Shown piece after piece: positions 25,448 through 38,244 of a DNA stretch of 64,000 bases. This DNA is from G965240365 sp965240365 (GTDB lineage: Bacteria; Pseudomonadota; Gammaproteobacteria; Eutrophobiales; Eutrophobiaceae), in assembly GCA_965240365.1 (NCBI GenBank), contig OZ251218.1:3348001-3412000 (forward strand), in the 5' to 3' direction. The notes beneath the pieces were generated by a model. That model was not told where the DNA came from, did not search any database, and worked only from the letters and a program-made list of their open reading frames with translations. The position numbers and the translations under genes were made by a program. Each line of letters starts with the position of its first letter. Position 1 is the first letter of the stretch.

Positions 25448-27136
25448 TTGCCGGAGGATAAAATGTCTGATATTGAAATCGCGCAAAAGGCGGCCATGCG
25501 GCCCGTGATTGACCTGGCCCAGGAGCAATACGGTATTGCCCCGCAACACCTTGTCCCCTATGGCCACCATAAGGCCAAGCTCTCTCTGAATTACATCGAC
25601 AACCTGAAAGATGAAAAGGACGGCAAGCTGATCCTGGTGACCGCGGTCAGCCCGACCCCGGCCGGCGAGGGCAAGACCACGACCACCGTGGGCCTCGCTG
25701 ACGCGCTGAATCGCATCGGCAAAAAGGCCATCCCGTGTCTGCGCGAACCTTCACTCGGCCCCTGCTTCGGGGTCAAGGGCGGCGCGGCCGGCGGCGGTTA
25801 TGCCCAGGTGGTGCCGATGGAAGACATCAATCTGCATTTTACCGGTGATTTTCATGCCATCGGGGTCGCGCATAACCTGCTCGCGGCCATGATCGATAAC
25901 CATATCAACCACGGCAACGAGGCCGCGATTGACGCCCGGCGGATCCAGTGGAAACGGGTGCTGGACATGAATGATCGCGCCCTGCGCCGGATCACGGTCG
26001 GCCAGGGCGGGCCGGCCAACGGGTATTTGCGCGAAGACGGCTTCGATATCGTGGTGGCTTCCGAGATCATGGCGATCCTCTGTCTTGCCACCAGCCGCGC
26101 CGATCTGAAAGCGCGCCTGGGCCGCATTGTTATCGGTTATAAACGCGATAACAAGACGCCGGTTTATGCGCGCGACCTGAAGGCCGATGGCGCGATGGCC
26201 GCGCTGTTGAAGGAGGCCATCAATCCGAATCTCGTGCAAACCCTGGAAAATAACCTTGCCATTATTCATGGCGGCCCCTTCGCCAACATCGCCCACGGCT
26301 GCAACACCGTGACCGCCACCCGCGCCGGCCTGAAACTGGCCGATTATGCCGTGACCGAAGGCGGCTTTGGCGCTGATCTGGGCGCGGAGAAATTCATCAA
26401 TATCAAAACGCGCATGGCCGGACTAAAGCCGGCCCTGATGGTGCTGGTGGCGACCGTGCGCGCCATGAAATATCACGGCGGCGTTCCAAAAGACAAACTG
26501 GACAGGGAAAACCTGCCGGCGCTGGAAAAAGGCATGGTGAATATGGAACGCCATATCAAGAACATCACCGGCGTCTATGGGCTGCCCTGCGTGGTCTGCC
26601 TGAATCACTTTACACGGGATACGGACGCCGAGGTCAATGCACTCATCAAGCGCTGTGAATCACTCGGCGTCAAGGCCGTGGTCTCCCGCCATTGGGCCGA
26701 GGGCGGGGCCGGGGCCGAAGCGCTGGCCAGAGCCGTGGCAGAGGTGGCGGATAAGCGGCCGGGGCAACATAAATATGCTTATGCCGACGATATTTCGCTG
26801 GAAGCAAAGATCGAGGCGGTCGCCACCCGGGTCTATGGCGCGGCCTCCGTCTCGTTTGCGCCCAGGGTGAAAAAACAACTGGCCGCCTGGAACGGGGAGT
26901 ACGGCGCCTATCCGGTCTGCATGGCCAAGACCCAGATGTCATTCTCCACCGACCCGGCGGCTATCGGCGCGCCGACGGGGCATAATGTGCATGTGACGGA
27001 AGTCCGGCTGGCCAATGGCGCCGGTTTTATCGTGGCGATCTGCGGCGATATGATGACCATGCCGGGTTTGCCCAAAACACCGGCCGCCGAGCGCATAAAT
27101 ATTGATGACGCCGGCAATATCAGCGGTCTTTTTTGA
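25448..27136 (+). CDS. fhs: Formate--tetrahydrofolate ligase
   Basis: Fhs makes 10-formyl-THF from formate, ATP and THF, feeding purine and C1 metabolism. The 562-aa protein has the ATP-binding loop TPAGEGKTTTTVGLADAL near residue 67, EPSLGPCFGVKGGAAGGGYA-QVVPMEDINLHFTG, and ITVGQGGPANGY. The start is unusual relative to database averages only in its short N-terminal helix. A strong GGAGGA site lies 6 bp upstream of the ATG at 25462 (residue 6 of the frame), so translation might start at either; the extra residues are few. It is transcribed divergently from the exoprotein gene. Confidence 0.95.
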   Translation: MPEDKMSDIEIAQKAAMRPVIDLAQEQYGIAPQHLVPYGHHKAKLSLNYIDNLKDEKDGKLILVTAVSPTPAGEGKTTTTVGLADALNRIGKKAIPCLREPSLGPCFGVKGGAAGGGYAQVVPMEDINLHFTGDFHAIGVAHNLLAAMIDNHINHGNEAAIDARRIQWKRVLDMNDRALRRITVGQGGPANGYLREDGFDIVVASEIMAILCLATSRADLKARLGRIVIGYKRDNKTPVYARDLKADGAMAALLKEAINPNLVQTLENNLAIIHGGPFANIAHGCNTVTATRAGLKLADYAVTEGGFGADLGAEKFINIKTRMAGLKPALMVLVATVRAMKYHGGVPKDKLDRENLPALEKGMVNMERHIKNITGVYGLPCVVCLNHFTRDTDAEVNALIKRCESLGVKAVVSRHWAEGGAGAEALARAVAEVADKRPGQHKYAYADDISLEAKIEAVATRVYGAASVSFAPRVKKQLAAWNGEYGAYPVCMAKTQMSFSTDPAAIGAPTGHNVHVTEVRLANGAGFIVAICGDMMTMPGLPKTPAAERINIDDAGNISGLF

Positions 27137-27171
27137 TAACCGTCTGCCGACAGCCCCGCGCGGCATGCCCG

Positions 27172-28566
27172 CTATTCATTTACCGTCCGCAGCTTCCCCC
27201 TGATCATTGAAAAATACAGGCCCGGCAGGCACAGAAACGCGGCCACCGCAAAGCTCAGGCGGATGGCAAATTCCAGTTCGGCATACTGCCTGGCCGTGAT
27301 CCGGGCCGCGCCCAGGGTCAGGGCGAAGATCAGCATCACCAGCGCCATGCTGCTCATCTGGCCGATGATGCGCACCATGGCCACGACCCCGTTGGCGCTG
27401 CCGTAGGAATGCCGCCCGACCGAACCGATAATCGCGCTGATATTGGGCGCGGAGAACAGGCTGAAACCGAAACCGGTCAAGACCATGGCCACGACCAGAT
27501 AAGCCAGACCCGTTTCAACCCGGATATTGGCCAGCAACACCAGCCCGGCCGCGCTGATGGCTATCCCCAGGGTGGCGATATAGCGGGCCTCAAACCGATC
27601 CGACAAGCGCCCGGCCAGCGGCGAAAACAGGGCCATCGTGAGCGGCTGGCACAACATGATCAGGCCCGCCAGCGTGGCCGGCAGGCCCTTCAGGTATTGC
27701 AGATACAGGCTTATCTGAATCACACTGGCAAAGGTGGCCGTGTACAGGATCAGGGACGCCAGGCAGGAAAAGGTAAACACGCGATTGCTGAAAAACAGCG
27801 TGACATCAAGCATCGGGTATTGCTGCGCGCGTTCCTGGCGAAAGAAAAGGACGAAGCCCAGGCCAGCGATCAACAAAAAACCAAAACCGGCGGCGGCCGG
27901 CAGATAAGACACGCCCAGACAGAAAATAAAAATCGAGCCGGCATACAGCGCCGCGCCATAAAAATCAAAATGGCCCTTGTCCGCGGCCCGCCATTCCCCC
28001 TTTACAAAACAAAAGCCGATAAACAACACCGCCACGGCCAGCGGGATATGAACCAGAAAGGCCGCGCGCCAGCCAAAATGATCCACCAGCACGCCGCCCA
28101 GCAGCGGGCCTATGGTCAGGCCGAGATAAATCATGGCGACCGTCAGGCCAATGGCCCGGCCGCGTCTTTGTGGCGGGAAGATCGAGGACACGATCGCAAC
28201 CTGGGTCGCGTATAACATCGCCGTGGCGATGCCCTGCAAAAAGCGCGCGGCAATCAGCATGATCGCGTCCGTGGCGAACGCGGCCAGCAGGGAAGTCAAA
28301 ATCACGCTGGCCGTGCCCGCCAGAAACAACCGTTTGCGCCCTGTCATATCGGCAATACGGCCGAAGACCAGCACAAACATCGCGCTGGCCATAAGGTAGG
28401 CCATTTGCACCCAGCTCAACAACACCGCGCTCATGGCAAGATCAGACGCAATCGCCGGCAGGGCCACGTTCACCGCCGACAACATCAGCGGCGTCATCAG
28501 CGCATTGAGCAAAACCATGCCCAGGGTGATGCGTTGCGGGGAATTCAGGGTTTGCTGTTCTTGCAT
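27172..28566 (-). CDS. MFS multidrug exporter, DHA2-like (14 TMS)
   Basis: A 464-aa inner-membrane protein with about 14 hydrophobic helices. Motif A appears as GRIADMTGRKRLFLAG, motif C-like GPLLGGVLVDHFGW-RAAF follows TM5, and motif D1-like SAVNVALPAIASDL is in TM1. These mark the drug:H+ antiporter DHA2 (EmrB/QacA) family. The substrate is unknown. No membrane-fusion partner gene (EmrA) lies next to it; the neighbours are fhs (convergent, 36 bp away) and asnS. Confidence 0.88.
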   Translation of the reverse strand: MQEQQTLNSPQRITLGMVLLNALMTPLMLSAVNVALPAIASDLAMSAVLLSWVQMAYLMASAMFVLVFGRIADMTGRKRLFLAGTASVILTSLLAAFATDAIMLIAARFLQGIATAMLYATQVAIVSSIFPPQRRGRAIGLTVAMIYLGLTIGPLLGGVLVDHFGWRAAFLVHIPLAVAVLFIGFCFVKGEWRAADKGHFDFYGAALYAGSIFIFCLGVSYLPAAAGFGFLLIAGLGFVLFFRQERAQQYPMLDVTLFFSNRVFTFSCLASLILYTATFASVIQISLYLQYLKGLPATLAGLIMLCQPLTMALFSPLAGRLSDRFEARYIATLGIAISAAGLVLLANIRVETGLAYLVVAMVLTGFGFSLFSAPNISAIIGSVGRHSYGSANGVVAMVRIIGQMSSMALVMLIFALTLGAARITARQYAELEFAIRLSFAVAAFLCLPGLYFSMIRGKLRTVNE

Positions 28567-28654
28567 TGTTGTTATCCGTTATTTTTTAGGGTGTTATGTT
28601 ATCCGCAGATTACGCAAATTACGCAGAAGCAGGTTGGAATCTATACCGCCATTC

Positions 28655-28800
28655 CCGACAAATTCCCAACCACAGCCCCCTCCGTCATTTATGGACAGTA
28701 TGTCCTGTATGCGGTGAGAGGGCAGGATGCCCGTAGCCGCCCGGCGAAAGCTGGAATCCAGTGATTTATGTAATACATTCCCGCCCGCGCGGGAATGACA
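28655..28800. repeat. Composite dispersed repeat
   Basis: TCATTTATGGACAGTATGTCC...GATGCCCGTAGCCGCCCGGC, GAAAGCTGGAATCCAGTGAT-TTATGTAATAC and ATTCCCGCCCGCGCGGGAATGAC follow each other. This is the same block as 23863-23915 in the exoprotein gene and 6700-6800. It lies between the MFS gene and the 3' end of asnS. Confidence 0.7.
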
Positions 28801-28812
28801 TTCACGGAAACA

Positions 28813-30201
28813 TCAAAACTCCAAATTACCAGGAGTGCGCGGAAAGGGAATCACATCGCGGATATTGGCAATACCGGAAACCAGCATCAACAGGCGCTCA
28901 AAGCCCAGGCCGAAGCCGGCGTGCGGGACGCTGCCGTATTTGCGGGTGTCCAGATACCACCAGTAATCGGCCTCGGCAAAATTCATGGCGGCGATGCGCC
29001 GTCGCAATACCTCATAACGCTCTTCGCGTTGCGAGCCGCCGATGATCTCGCCGATCACGGGTGCCAGAATATCCATCGCCGCCACGGTCTCGCCATCGTC
29101 ATTCAGGCGCATATAAAACGCCTTGATATCCTTCGGGTAATCATAAACGATCACGGGCTGCTTGAAATAGGTCTCGGTCAAAAAGCGCTCATGCTCCGAT
29201 TGCAGATCCTTGCCCCACGCCACCGGAAACTTGAAGCCTTGCCGGCTCTCCTGCAGCAGCCGGATGGCCTCGGTATAAGGCAGCCGCACAAAATCATTAT
29301 TCACGATATTGTCAAGCGTGGCCGGCAGGCGCTTATCCACATATCTGGCAAACAAGGCCAGATCTTCGGCGCACTCTTCCAGCGTGTATCTGACCAGATA
29401 CTGCATAAGCGCCTGCCCCAGCGCCATATTATCCTTCAAATCGGCAAAGGCCATCTCCGGTTCAATCATCCAGAATTCAGAAATATGGCGGCTGGTATTG
29501 GAATTCTCCGCGCGGAAGGTCGGCCCGAAAGTATAGACATTGCCCAGGCTCAAGCAGAGCGCCTCGGCGGATAATTGCCCCGACACGGTCAGGCCGGCCT
29601 CCCGCTTGAAAAAATCCCGCCCATAATCCACCGCCCCATCCTTGAGCGGCACATCAGCCAGATTAAACGTTGTCACATGAAACATCTCGCCGGCCCCCTC
29701 GCAATCCGAGCCGGTAATGATGGGCGTATGAACCCAGTGGAAACCGCGTTCATGGAAGAAATGATGCACCGCATAGGCGAGCTTTGAGCGCATCCGAAAA
29801 ATGGCCCCGTACTTATTCGAACGCGGCCGCAAGTGGGCAATCGTGCGCAGATATTCATCGCTATGCCGTTTCTTTTGCAGGGGATAATCCGCCTCTGCCT
29901 TGCCCAGCACGGCCACCGCCGCCGCGCGCAACTCCCAGCGCTGCCCCCGGCCGGGCGATGCCACCAGCGCGCCGCGCACCGAGAGCGCCGCGCCGGTCGT
30001 GAGCTTCGCCAGTTCGGCGTAATCCTCGACCGCGCTATCAACGATAACCTGGATATTGGCCAGGCAAGAGCCATCATTGAGTTCAACAAAACAAAAATCC
30101 TTACTCTCCCGCCGGGTCCTGACCCAGCCCTTCACCACCACGGAGGGCAAGGCCCCGGCCGCGTTCAACAAATCGACAATCCTGCTTCTTTCAGTCATCA
30201 C
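28813..30201 (-). CDS. asnS: Asparaginyl-tRNA synthetase
   Basis: AsnS charges tRNA-Asn; it is a class IIb aminoacyl-tRNA synthetase. The 462-aa protein has an N-terminal OB-fold (VVVKGWVRTRRESKDFCFVE), motif 2 (FRAENSNTSRHISEFWMIEP) and motif 3 at the C-terminus (HAGFGLGFERLLMLVSG), followed by the typical RDVIPFPRTPGNLEF end. Two adjacent ATG codons can serve as the start. The presence of AsnS implies direct charging rather than only the transamidation route. Confidence 0.97.
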   Translation of the reverse strand: MMTERSRIVDLLNAAGALPSVVVKGWVRTRRESKDFCFVELNDGSCLANIQVIVDSAVEDYAELAKLTTGAALSVRGALVASPGRGQRWELRAAAVAVLGKAEADYPLQKKRHSDEYLRTIAHLRPRSNKYGAIFRMRSKLAYAVHHFFHERGFHWVHTPIITGSDCEGAGEMFHVTTFNLADVPLKDGAVDYGRDFFKREAGLTVSGQLSAEALCLSLGNVYTFGPTFRAENSNTSRHISEFWMIEPEMAFADLKDNMALGQALMQYLVRYTLEECAEDLALFARYVDKRLPATLDNIVNNDFVRLPYTEAIRLLQESRQGFKFPVAWGKDLQSEHERFLTETYFKQPVIVYDYPKDIKAFYMRLNDDGETVAAMDILAPVIGEIIGGSQREERYEVLRRRIAAMNFAEADYWWYLDTRKYGSVPHAGFGLGFERLLMLVSGIANIRDVIPFPRTPGNLEF

Positions 30202-30394
30202 CGCGCCTTTAATAATCAGAGTGTATTAAATGAGTGTCCACATTCACCGCGCCCTGCAACGGGCGCGGATGAGCCGCTAAAAACATACCGCACCAGACCG
30301 TTGCTGTCTAATGCCGTTGTTGTTGGGATTCTGACCACAGGAACGGCAATCCCCACGCCCTCCCACGAAACCCGGCAACCATAACCCCCCGGCC

Positions 30395-30625
30395 TCTTCC
30401 TCCTGGATTCCGGCCTTCGCCGGAATGACGAAGAGGCAGAAGCGGGAATGAGCGGTATTCCGACAGGCCCCGGCCGTCATTCCCGGCAAATACTCAACTA
30501 CAACCTCCCCTCCGCCATTCCCGGCAGATTCCTAACCAAAGCCCCCACCGTCATTCCAGCGAAAGCTGGAATCCAGTGGTTTATGTAATCCATTCCCGCG
30601 CAGCGGGAATGCCATTAAATGAAAG
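30395..30625. repeat. Cluster of dispersed hairpin repeats
   Basis: It includes GGATTCCGGCCTTCGCCGGA-ATGACG, two diverged TCATTCCCGGCA blocks, and a full unit GTCATTCCAGCGAAAGCTGG-AATCCAGTGGTTTATGTAA followed by CATTCCCGCGCAGCGGGAAT. The full unit ends 15 bp before the -35 box of the autotransporter promoter. No gene is seen in 30202-30639. Confidence 0.75.
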
Positions 30626-30639
30626 CGGAAACACAACAC

Positions 30640-30667
30640 TTGCCGCCCACAATCAAAATGGTATGCT
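30640..30667 (+). promoter_or_regulatory. Promoter candidate of the autotransporter gene
   Basis: TTGCCG (30640-30645) and TATGCT (30662-30667) with a 16-bp spacer would start transcription near 30674. That leaves the GGAG site (30691) and ATG (30703) in a short leader, and excludes the upstream GTG at 30576 and ATG at 30663 as starts for this transcript. Confidence 0.45.
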
Positions 30668-30702
30668 TACCCCCAAATCAAACAAGCAACGGAGAACAAA
30701 CC

Positions 30703-33700
30703 ATGTCACAGGCCAACCCGAACTCAAGCACAACGCAATCCCCGCAAAGCCATACCCACCGGGCCTTTCAGCCCGCTCCCCAAATTTTAGGGGGGGGGGG
30801 GGGGGGGCGATAACCGCCGCGCGCCGCGTCCTGCCGTTTTCCCTGGCGCGCCTTTCGAATCTCGCCCCGGCCCTGCTGGCCGCCCTGCTTTTCACCAGCG
30901 CGTTTGAGGCCCGGGCCACCGACCTGACCGTGAATAGCGCCGTGACCCGAGTCAATAATGGCGTCATTCTGGACGGCGACGGCAAGATCGTAATCACCAA
31001 CAGGGGTTCCATCACGGTCAATGCCGGTTCCCCCAACACCCTTGGTGGTTTTACCTCTGGTGCAGGGAAGATCGGTATTTTTCTTCGCGAGAGGGGCACC
31101 ATAAACATTCCCGTCAGGGGAGTACCAACACCAAGAACAGGATTTTTTCTGCCCAGCAACAACAACATCATCACCAATGATGGCGAAATTATCGTCAGTG
31201 GTGACAGTAGCAAAGGTATTAATGTTGGTGGCCCTGGGGAGGGCGAAAAAAATGAGCTCATTAACAATGGCTTTATCAGAGCAAGTGGCAATTTTGCCCG
31301 AGGCGTTGAGTTTTCTCCCAACAGCAGGATTACCAATAACAACACCATTGAGACCCGGGGCAATCAGGCCGGCCAGGCAATTCTTATTGGTCCTAATTCA
31401 ACCATAAACAACAATGGCCTCATTCAAACCAACAACAACGATAACGCAGCGGCAATTGCTATTGAAGGTTCCGGGGGAACTGCAGGCGGGGTCATCAACA
31501 ACAACGCCAGGGGCCGCATTCTTCAGACCGGTAATAATGGGAGAGCTATAAATGTAAGAGCTAACGTCACCGGTTTTACGGTCAATAATGCCGGAGAAAT
31601 CACGGCATCGGGGACCAGCGCCAATAGCAATGGCGTGCATTTTCAACACAATAATGCCAACTCCAATAACACATTAAACAACAACGGCGGAACCATCACC
31701 ACCAACGGCGGGAGCGCGCATGCTGTTTTGTTTGGCAATGCAAATATATCTTCCAACAACTCCACCGGCAACAGGCTGACCAACAGCGGCACGATCACCA
31801 CCAACGGCGAGAGTGCCAGGGCCGTTCTGGGCGGCAGCGGCAACACCATCACCAACCTCAAGGGCGGCCGCATCATCACCAAAGGTAACACCGCCCACGG
31901 CATTCAGGCCAGGGACAACAATGAAATCACCAACGCCGGCACGATCATCACCGAAGGCCGTCTCACCGCCTACGGCATAAACGTCGAGGCCAACAACACT
32001 GTTGTCAACAGCGGGACGATCACCACCGCCGGCAACAATTCCGTTGGCATCACCGCCTCTGCCGGCAACACCATCACCAACAGCGGGACAATCACGACCA
32101 CCGGCCCGTTTGCCAACGCTATTTCCGCCAGGCGCGGCAATAACACCATCACCAATAGCAAGAGCGGGACGATCACCACCGCAGGGGAGAATAGCCACGC
32201 CATTTCCACCAGCCGCGGCAACAACACCATCACCAACCGCGGCACATTGTCAAGCCGCAGCGGCCATGGCATCCGTTTAGTCGGCGCCGACAATAGCGTA
32301 AGCAACGAGGGCGGCGCCATCACCATCTCCGGTGACAATGTTGAAGCCATTTCCGCCCGCGCCGACAACAACCGCATCAGCAACAACGGCGCGCTCACCA
32401 CCCGTGGCGCGAACTCCGCGGGCATTCGAGCGGGCAATAACACCACGCTGACGCTGGGAGTCAACAGCCGGATCACGACCACGGGCGCGAATTCGGACGG
32501 GATCCGCATAGACGGTCTGAGCGCTGCCAGCGCGACCCTGAGACAGCGCGGCAGTATTAAGGCCAGCGCCACCGGCATGGCCATCGCGGGCGACATCCCC
32601 ACCCTGATCAACGAGGCCAGCCCCGGCGTTGAGGGAAGCGGCCTCATCCAGGGCGGCGCCACGGGCGTCACGGCCCCCTACATCGGCCGTCTTGAGAACA
32701 GCGGCCGCATCATCGGCCGGACCGGGGACGGCGTCAGGCTCACTGCCACTGCCAATCCCAGAACCGCCACCGTCGAAAACAGCGGCACGATTCAGGGCCA
32801 GACCCACGGCCTCAACTACGGCGCCCATGTCATCACCCGCCTGACTAACAGCGGCGCCATTATCGGAACCACGGGCGCGGGCGTGACCTTCACGGGCAGG
32901 GCCCGCAATCCCGTGACCATCACCAACACCGGCACGATTCAGGGCGGCACCTACGGCCTCAATTACGGCAACAACCCCATCGCCAGCCTCACTAACACCA
33001 GCCCCCGCACCCTACGGGGCGGCAGCAGGGAAGCCCTGAGCGCCGGCAGCCTGCTCAGGCTTGAGAACAGCGGGACGATTCTCTCCGACAGGGCCAGCGC
33101 CATCACCCTCACCCGCACGGCGACCCGGGCCGCTGATATTACCAACAGCGGCACGATTCAGGGCAACATCCACGGCCTCGACTATGGCAACAATGCCATT
33201 GCCAGCCTCACCAACAGCGGCACGATTCGGGCCACAACCGGCATCGGCGTCAAGGCCGCGGGCCTCACCACGCTGAACAACACCGGCACCATTGAAGGTC
33301 AGACCGGGATTCAAATTGCCCGCACCGGCACCGGACAAACCGGAGCCACAATCAACAATGCCGGTACCCTGCGCTCCCTCAAAGGCGCCTCAGGAACCGC
33401 CCTGGACCTGCAAGGCCCAGGCCGGGACACGCTCAAGCTGCAAGCCGGTTCCACCCTGGAAGGCCAGGTGCGCTGGGACGGCCAGGACGACACCCTGCAC
33501 CTTGCCACCGGCCCGGCCCGGCTGACCCTCATCGACAACAATGCCGAACCCGGACAGGCCCCCACCCCCTTTACCATCAAGACCAATGGCCGGCCCTTCC
33601 TGCTGAACACCACACCATCTACAGCACGAGGTCAGGCCCAGACCACCGTGACCGTGCTTGACCCGGCCCGCATACACACCCGTACCGAAAGCACCCAAAG

Positions 33701-34631
33701 CCAATGGACCGGGGCCGTCTTCCAAAGCCTGGCCCAACAACAGGGCGCCCGCACCGGCCCCAACGCGCGCAACAGCACGGCGGCGGTCCATCAAGCCCTC
33801 TGGGTCCGGCCCTTTGGCGGTCTGCACAACTTTAAGCGAGACGGTCTCACCCCGGCCGCCCGTTACCGCTATGGCGGGGCGCTGGCGGGTTATGCGGTTG
33901 CCAGCACGGACTGGCAGGCGGGCGGCTTTGTGGGGGCGGCGCAGGATACGCTGGCGGCCCGCGGGCCGGGGGCGGACGCCGAAGGCCGGCATGTGTTTGC
34001 CGGGGCGTATGCCCGCACCCGCTGGCAGGCCCTGAACCTCAAGGCCGGTCTGCTCTTTGGGCAAAGCCGCACCGAGACCGAATGGCAAAGATTGAACAAT
34101 CAGGTGACAGGCGGTCAGGAGCGGGTGGTGTATGAGGGCAGGCGCTACGTTGTCAGCCCGGAACTGGGATTGGCCACCCGGCTGACTGTCAGGGGTGTGG
34201 CATTGGAACCGGCGTTGAGTCTGCGTTATCTGGGTCTGTTTGGGGCCGAGGAAGCCGAGCGTCTGGTGGCGGGGCGGGAGCCGTTGCGCTTTAGGGCGGA
34301 AGACCGGCATATTGGCCTGGTGCGGGCGAGTGTGGGGGTGCCGTTGCGTTTTCCTGTGAATGCGTATGGGGGGCAATTGTACGGGCAACTTCGAGTGGGA
34401 GCCGAGGGTCGGAAGCGCTTTGGCGGGGAGCGGATAGAGGCCCGGCGGGGGGATGGGGTGGTGCGTTTTAAGGTGGCGGATGAGGCGACCGTGAGGGGGT
34501 TTATGGGGGCGGGCTTTGAGTATGTGGTACCGGATTTGAATCTGAGTTTCAGCGCGGACTTGGAGGCGAGTTATGGCAGTGAGGCGGTGTTGGGGGTGCA
34601 GGGGCAACTTGGCTTTGTGTGGGGGTTTTAG
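30703..34631 (+). CDS. Autotransporter adhesin, phase-variable by a poly-G tract
   Basis: Type V secreted surface protein of about 1300 aa. The best start is ATG 30703 with GGAG 8 bp upstream; it reads MSQANPNSSTTQSPQSH and enters the 18-G tract at codon 30. At 18 G this frame ends at TAA 30811-30813 (off); a tract of 19 or 16 G would join it to the long downstream frame. That frame then gives a signal peptide (VLPFSLARLSNLAPALLA...FEARA), a passenger of NSGTI/NTITN beta-helix repeats to about residue 1040, and a C-terminal autotransporter barrel from about ALWVRPFGG to a terminal Phe (GQLGFVWGF). With the tract as assembled, the long frame is open only from upstream starts (GTG 30576, ATG 30663) that lack a ribosome site. 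Ligand unknown. Confidence 0.85.
30790..30807 (+). repeat. 18-bp poly-G tract (slippage site)
   Basis: An uninterrupted run of 18 G lies at codons 30-35 of the autotransporter frame that starts at 30703. Runs of this kind gain or lose bases by slipped-strand mispairing and are known phase-variation switches in surface-protein genes. Sequencing length error is also possible. Confidence 0.85.
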
Positions 34632-34641
34632 GGGGAGGATG

Positions 34642-35180
34642 TGATTCCCTGTGGGAATGGATTACATAAACCACTGGATTCCAGCTTTCGCTGGAATGAC
34701 GACGTAGGTGATAGATACGACTCGTTAGTCTTCAATGTTATTTTGGCCCCTTTCATTGCCGCTCCTTTTAATCCTCTGCTGTCTTTTCATTCCGCCCCCT
34801 TCGTCATTCCAGCGGAAACCGGCATCCAGGAGGCTGGGCCGGGATGGTAAACGAATTGCGGTTTCTCCCTGCCCACTGCAATGCCCCCTTTATTGTCATT
34901 CCCCCTGCCTGCTGCAGGCAGGGCTCATGCGGAATGGATAGTCTAAACCACTGGATTCCGGCCTTCGCCGGAATGACGACAGGGTGGCAATGAAGATAAG
35001 GACAAGAAGGTAAGAACCGTAACACTCCTAACCCCGTTTTCATTCTGTCCTGCCCGCGACAGGCCAAGCCGGAATGTAAAGAGTCTTTTTTGATTGCCGC
35101 TCTTTTTGGCCTTCTGCTGCCTTTTCATTCCTGCCCCTGTCGCCATTCCGGCCTGTCTGTTGCAGGCAGACAGCAGGCTG
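34642..35180. repeat. Cluster of dispersed palindromic repeats
   Basis: The region between the autotransporter gene and katG has several units: ATTCCCTGTGGGAAT + ACATAAACCACTGGATTCC + AGCTTTCGCTGGAATGACG (34642-34703), GTCATTCCAGCGGAAACCGG (34803 on), CCTGCCTGCTGCAGGCAGG with GGATTCCGGCCTTCGCCGGA (34903-34985), and diverged pieces to 35180. No gene is seen. Confidence 0.7.
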
Positions 35181-35371
35181 GGTAGTCTTCTGTATGTGTC
35201 AATCACTTACGACAACCCGATTTCTTTTCTCAGAAAAATCTCATTTCTGGCTGAATCTCTACAACTCAAAAGAGATTAAAAAGATCTATCAACACCCTTG
35301 AAACAATCAATTAGTCATATCACCGAGTCTGTTCTATAAATACATTGCTTTAATCAACAACCAGAGACTTT

Positions 35372-35377
35372 AAGGAG
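35372..35377 (+). promoter_or_regulatory. Ribosome-binding site of katG
   Basis: AAGGAG lies 9 bp before the ATG at 35387, a strong site fitting a highly expressed stress enzyme. No OxyR or Fur site could be identified with confidence upstream. Confidence 0.7.
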
Positions 35378-35386
35378 ATAATTATT

Positions 35387-37612
<2,226 letters not shown>

Positions 37613-37640
37613 CTTGATTGCGTTTTAGTCCTGATCGACA

Positions 37641-37679
37641 GGGCGGCATTCCATGCAACTGGAATGCCGCCCTTTTTTG
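37641..37679 (+). terminator. Rho-independent terminator of katG
   Basis: GGGCGGCATTCC and GGAATGCCGCCC form a 12-bp stem around an 8-base loop, followed directly by six T. It sits 29 bp after the katG stop. Confidence 0.9.
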
Positions 37680-37707
37680 TGGATGGACAGAAATTTAATC
37701 CGCAGAC

Positions 37708-37739
37708 CTGCCTGCCGCCTGTCTTCAGCAGGCAGGTTA
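37708..37739. repeat. CCTGCCTGC-type palindrome variant
   Basis: CCTGCCTGCCGCCTGTCTTC-AGCAGGCAGG lies between the katG terminator and the Rieske gene. It is a version of the common palindrome with a longer loop. Confidence 0.6.
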
Positions 37740-37799
37740 TACAGATATAAGGGTGTAATATAAGTGATCAGAAGCGGGTCGCAGAAGGAATGATTCAGA

Positions 37800-38240
37800 A
37801 TGAAAGGGCACAATATCAAACGGCGGGATTTTCTTAAATCCGTGGGGGTTAGCGCGCTTTGCGGCAACGGCGTGGCCTCGGTCATTCTGGGCAGTGGCGC
37901 GGTTATTGCCGATGACGGCTACCTGTTGCAGGATAATGAATTCAGCGTAAACAAGTCCGTCTTTGCAAATGAAAAATCCATCCTTCTAAATCACCCGGAG
38001 CTTGAATATCCGATCAGTCTGCTGCGTATTGATGAGGCCAATTATTCTGCCTTGCTGATGAGTTGCACCCATCAGAGGTGTGCCACGGAATGGAATAAAG
38101 ATCATTATGTCTGTCCCTGTCATGGTTCCCGCTTTACCGAAACGGGCGCGGTGATAAGGGGCATGGCGCAGGAAAATCTGAAATCCTTCCCTGTAGAAAT
38201 CCTTGAGAACCGGATCATCGTCAAATTAAGCCCTGATTAA
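37800..38240 (+). CDS. Tat-exported Rieske [2Fe-2S] protein
   Basis: A 146-aa predicted periplasmic electron carrier. The N-terminus KRRDFLKSVGVSALCG is a twin-arginine signal/anchor. The Rieske box is complete: CTHQRC near residue 89 and CPCHGSRF near residue 107, giving the C-x-H and C-x-x-H cluster ligands plus the two disulphide cysteines. The protein is short compared with cytochrome bc1 Rieske subunits and no bc1 genes are near. Its gene converges on a cytochrome b/FMN-binding/ApbE operon, suggesting a role in that redox chain. A composite repeat element starts 5 bp after its stop. Confidence 0.9.
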   Translation: MKGHNIKRRDFLKSVGVSALCGNGVASVILGSGAVIADDGYLLQDNEFSVNKSVFANEKSILLNHPELEYPISLLRIDEANYSALLMSCTHQRCATEWNKDHYVCPCHGSRFTETGAVIRGMAQENLKSFPVEILENRIIVKLSPD

Positions 38241-38244
38241 CCGG

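Noticed and set aside
30576..30702. GTG at 30576 as the start of the autotransporter
   Set aside because: It lies inside a dispersed repeat, upstream of the predicted promoter, and has no ribosome site; ATG 30703 has both promoter and GGAG but is in the other frame at 18 G.
33390..34607. 405-codon frame opposite the autotransporter barrel
   Set aside because: Shadow frame; the plus-strand barrel with its terminal Phe is clearly the coding strand.
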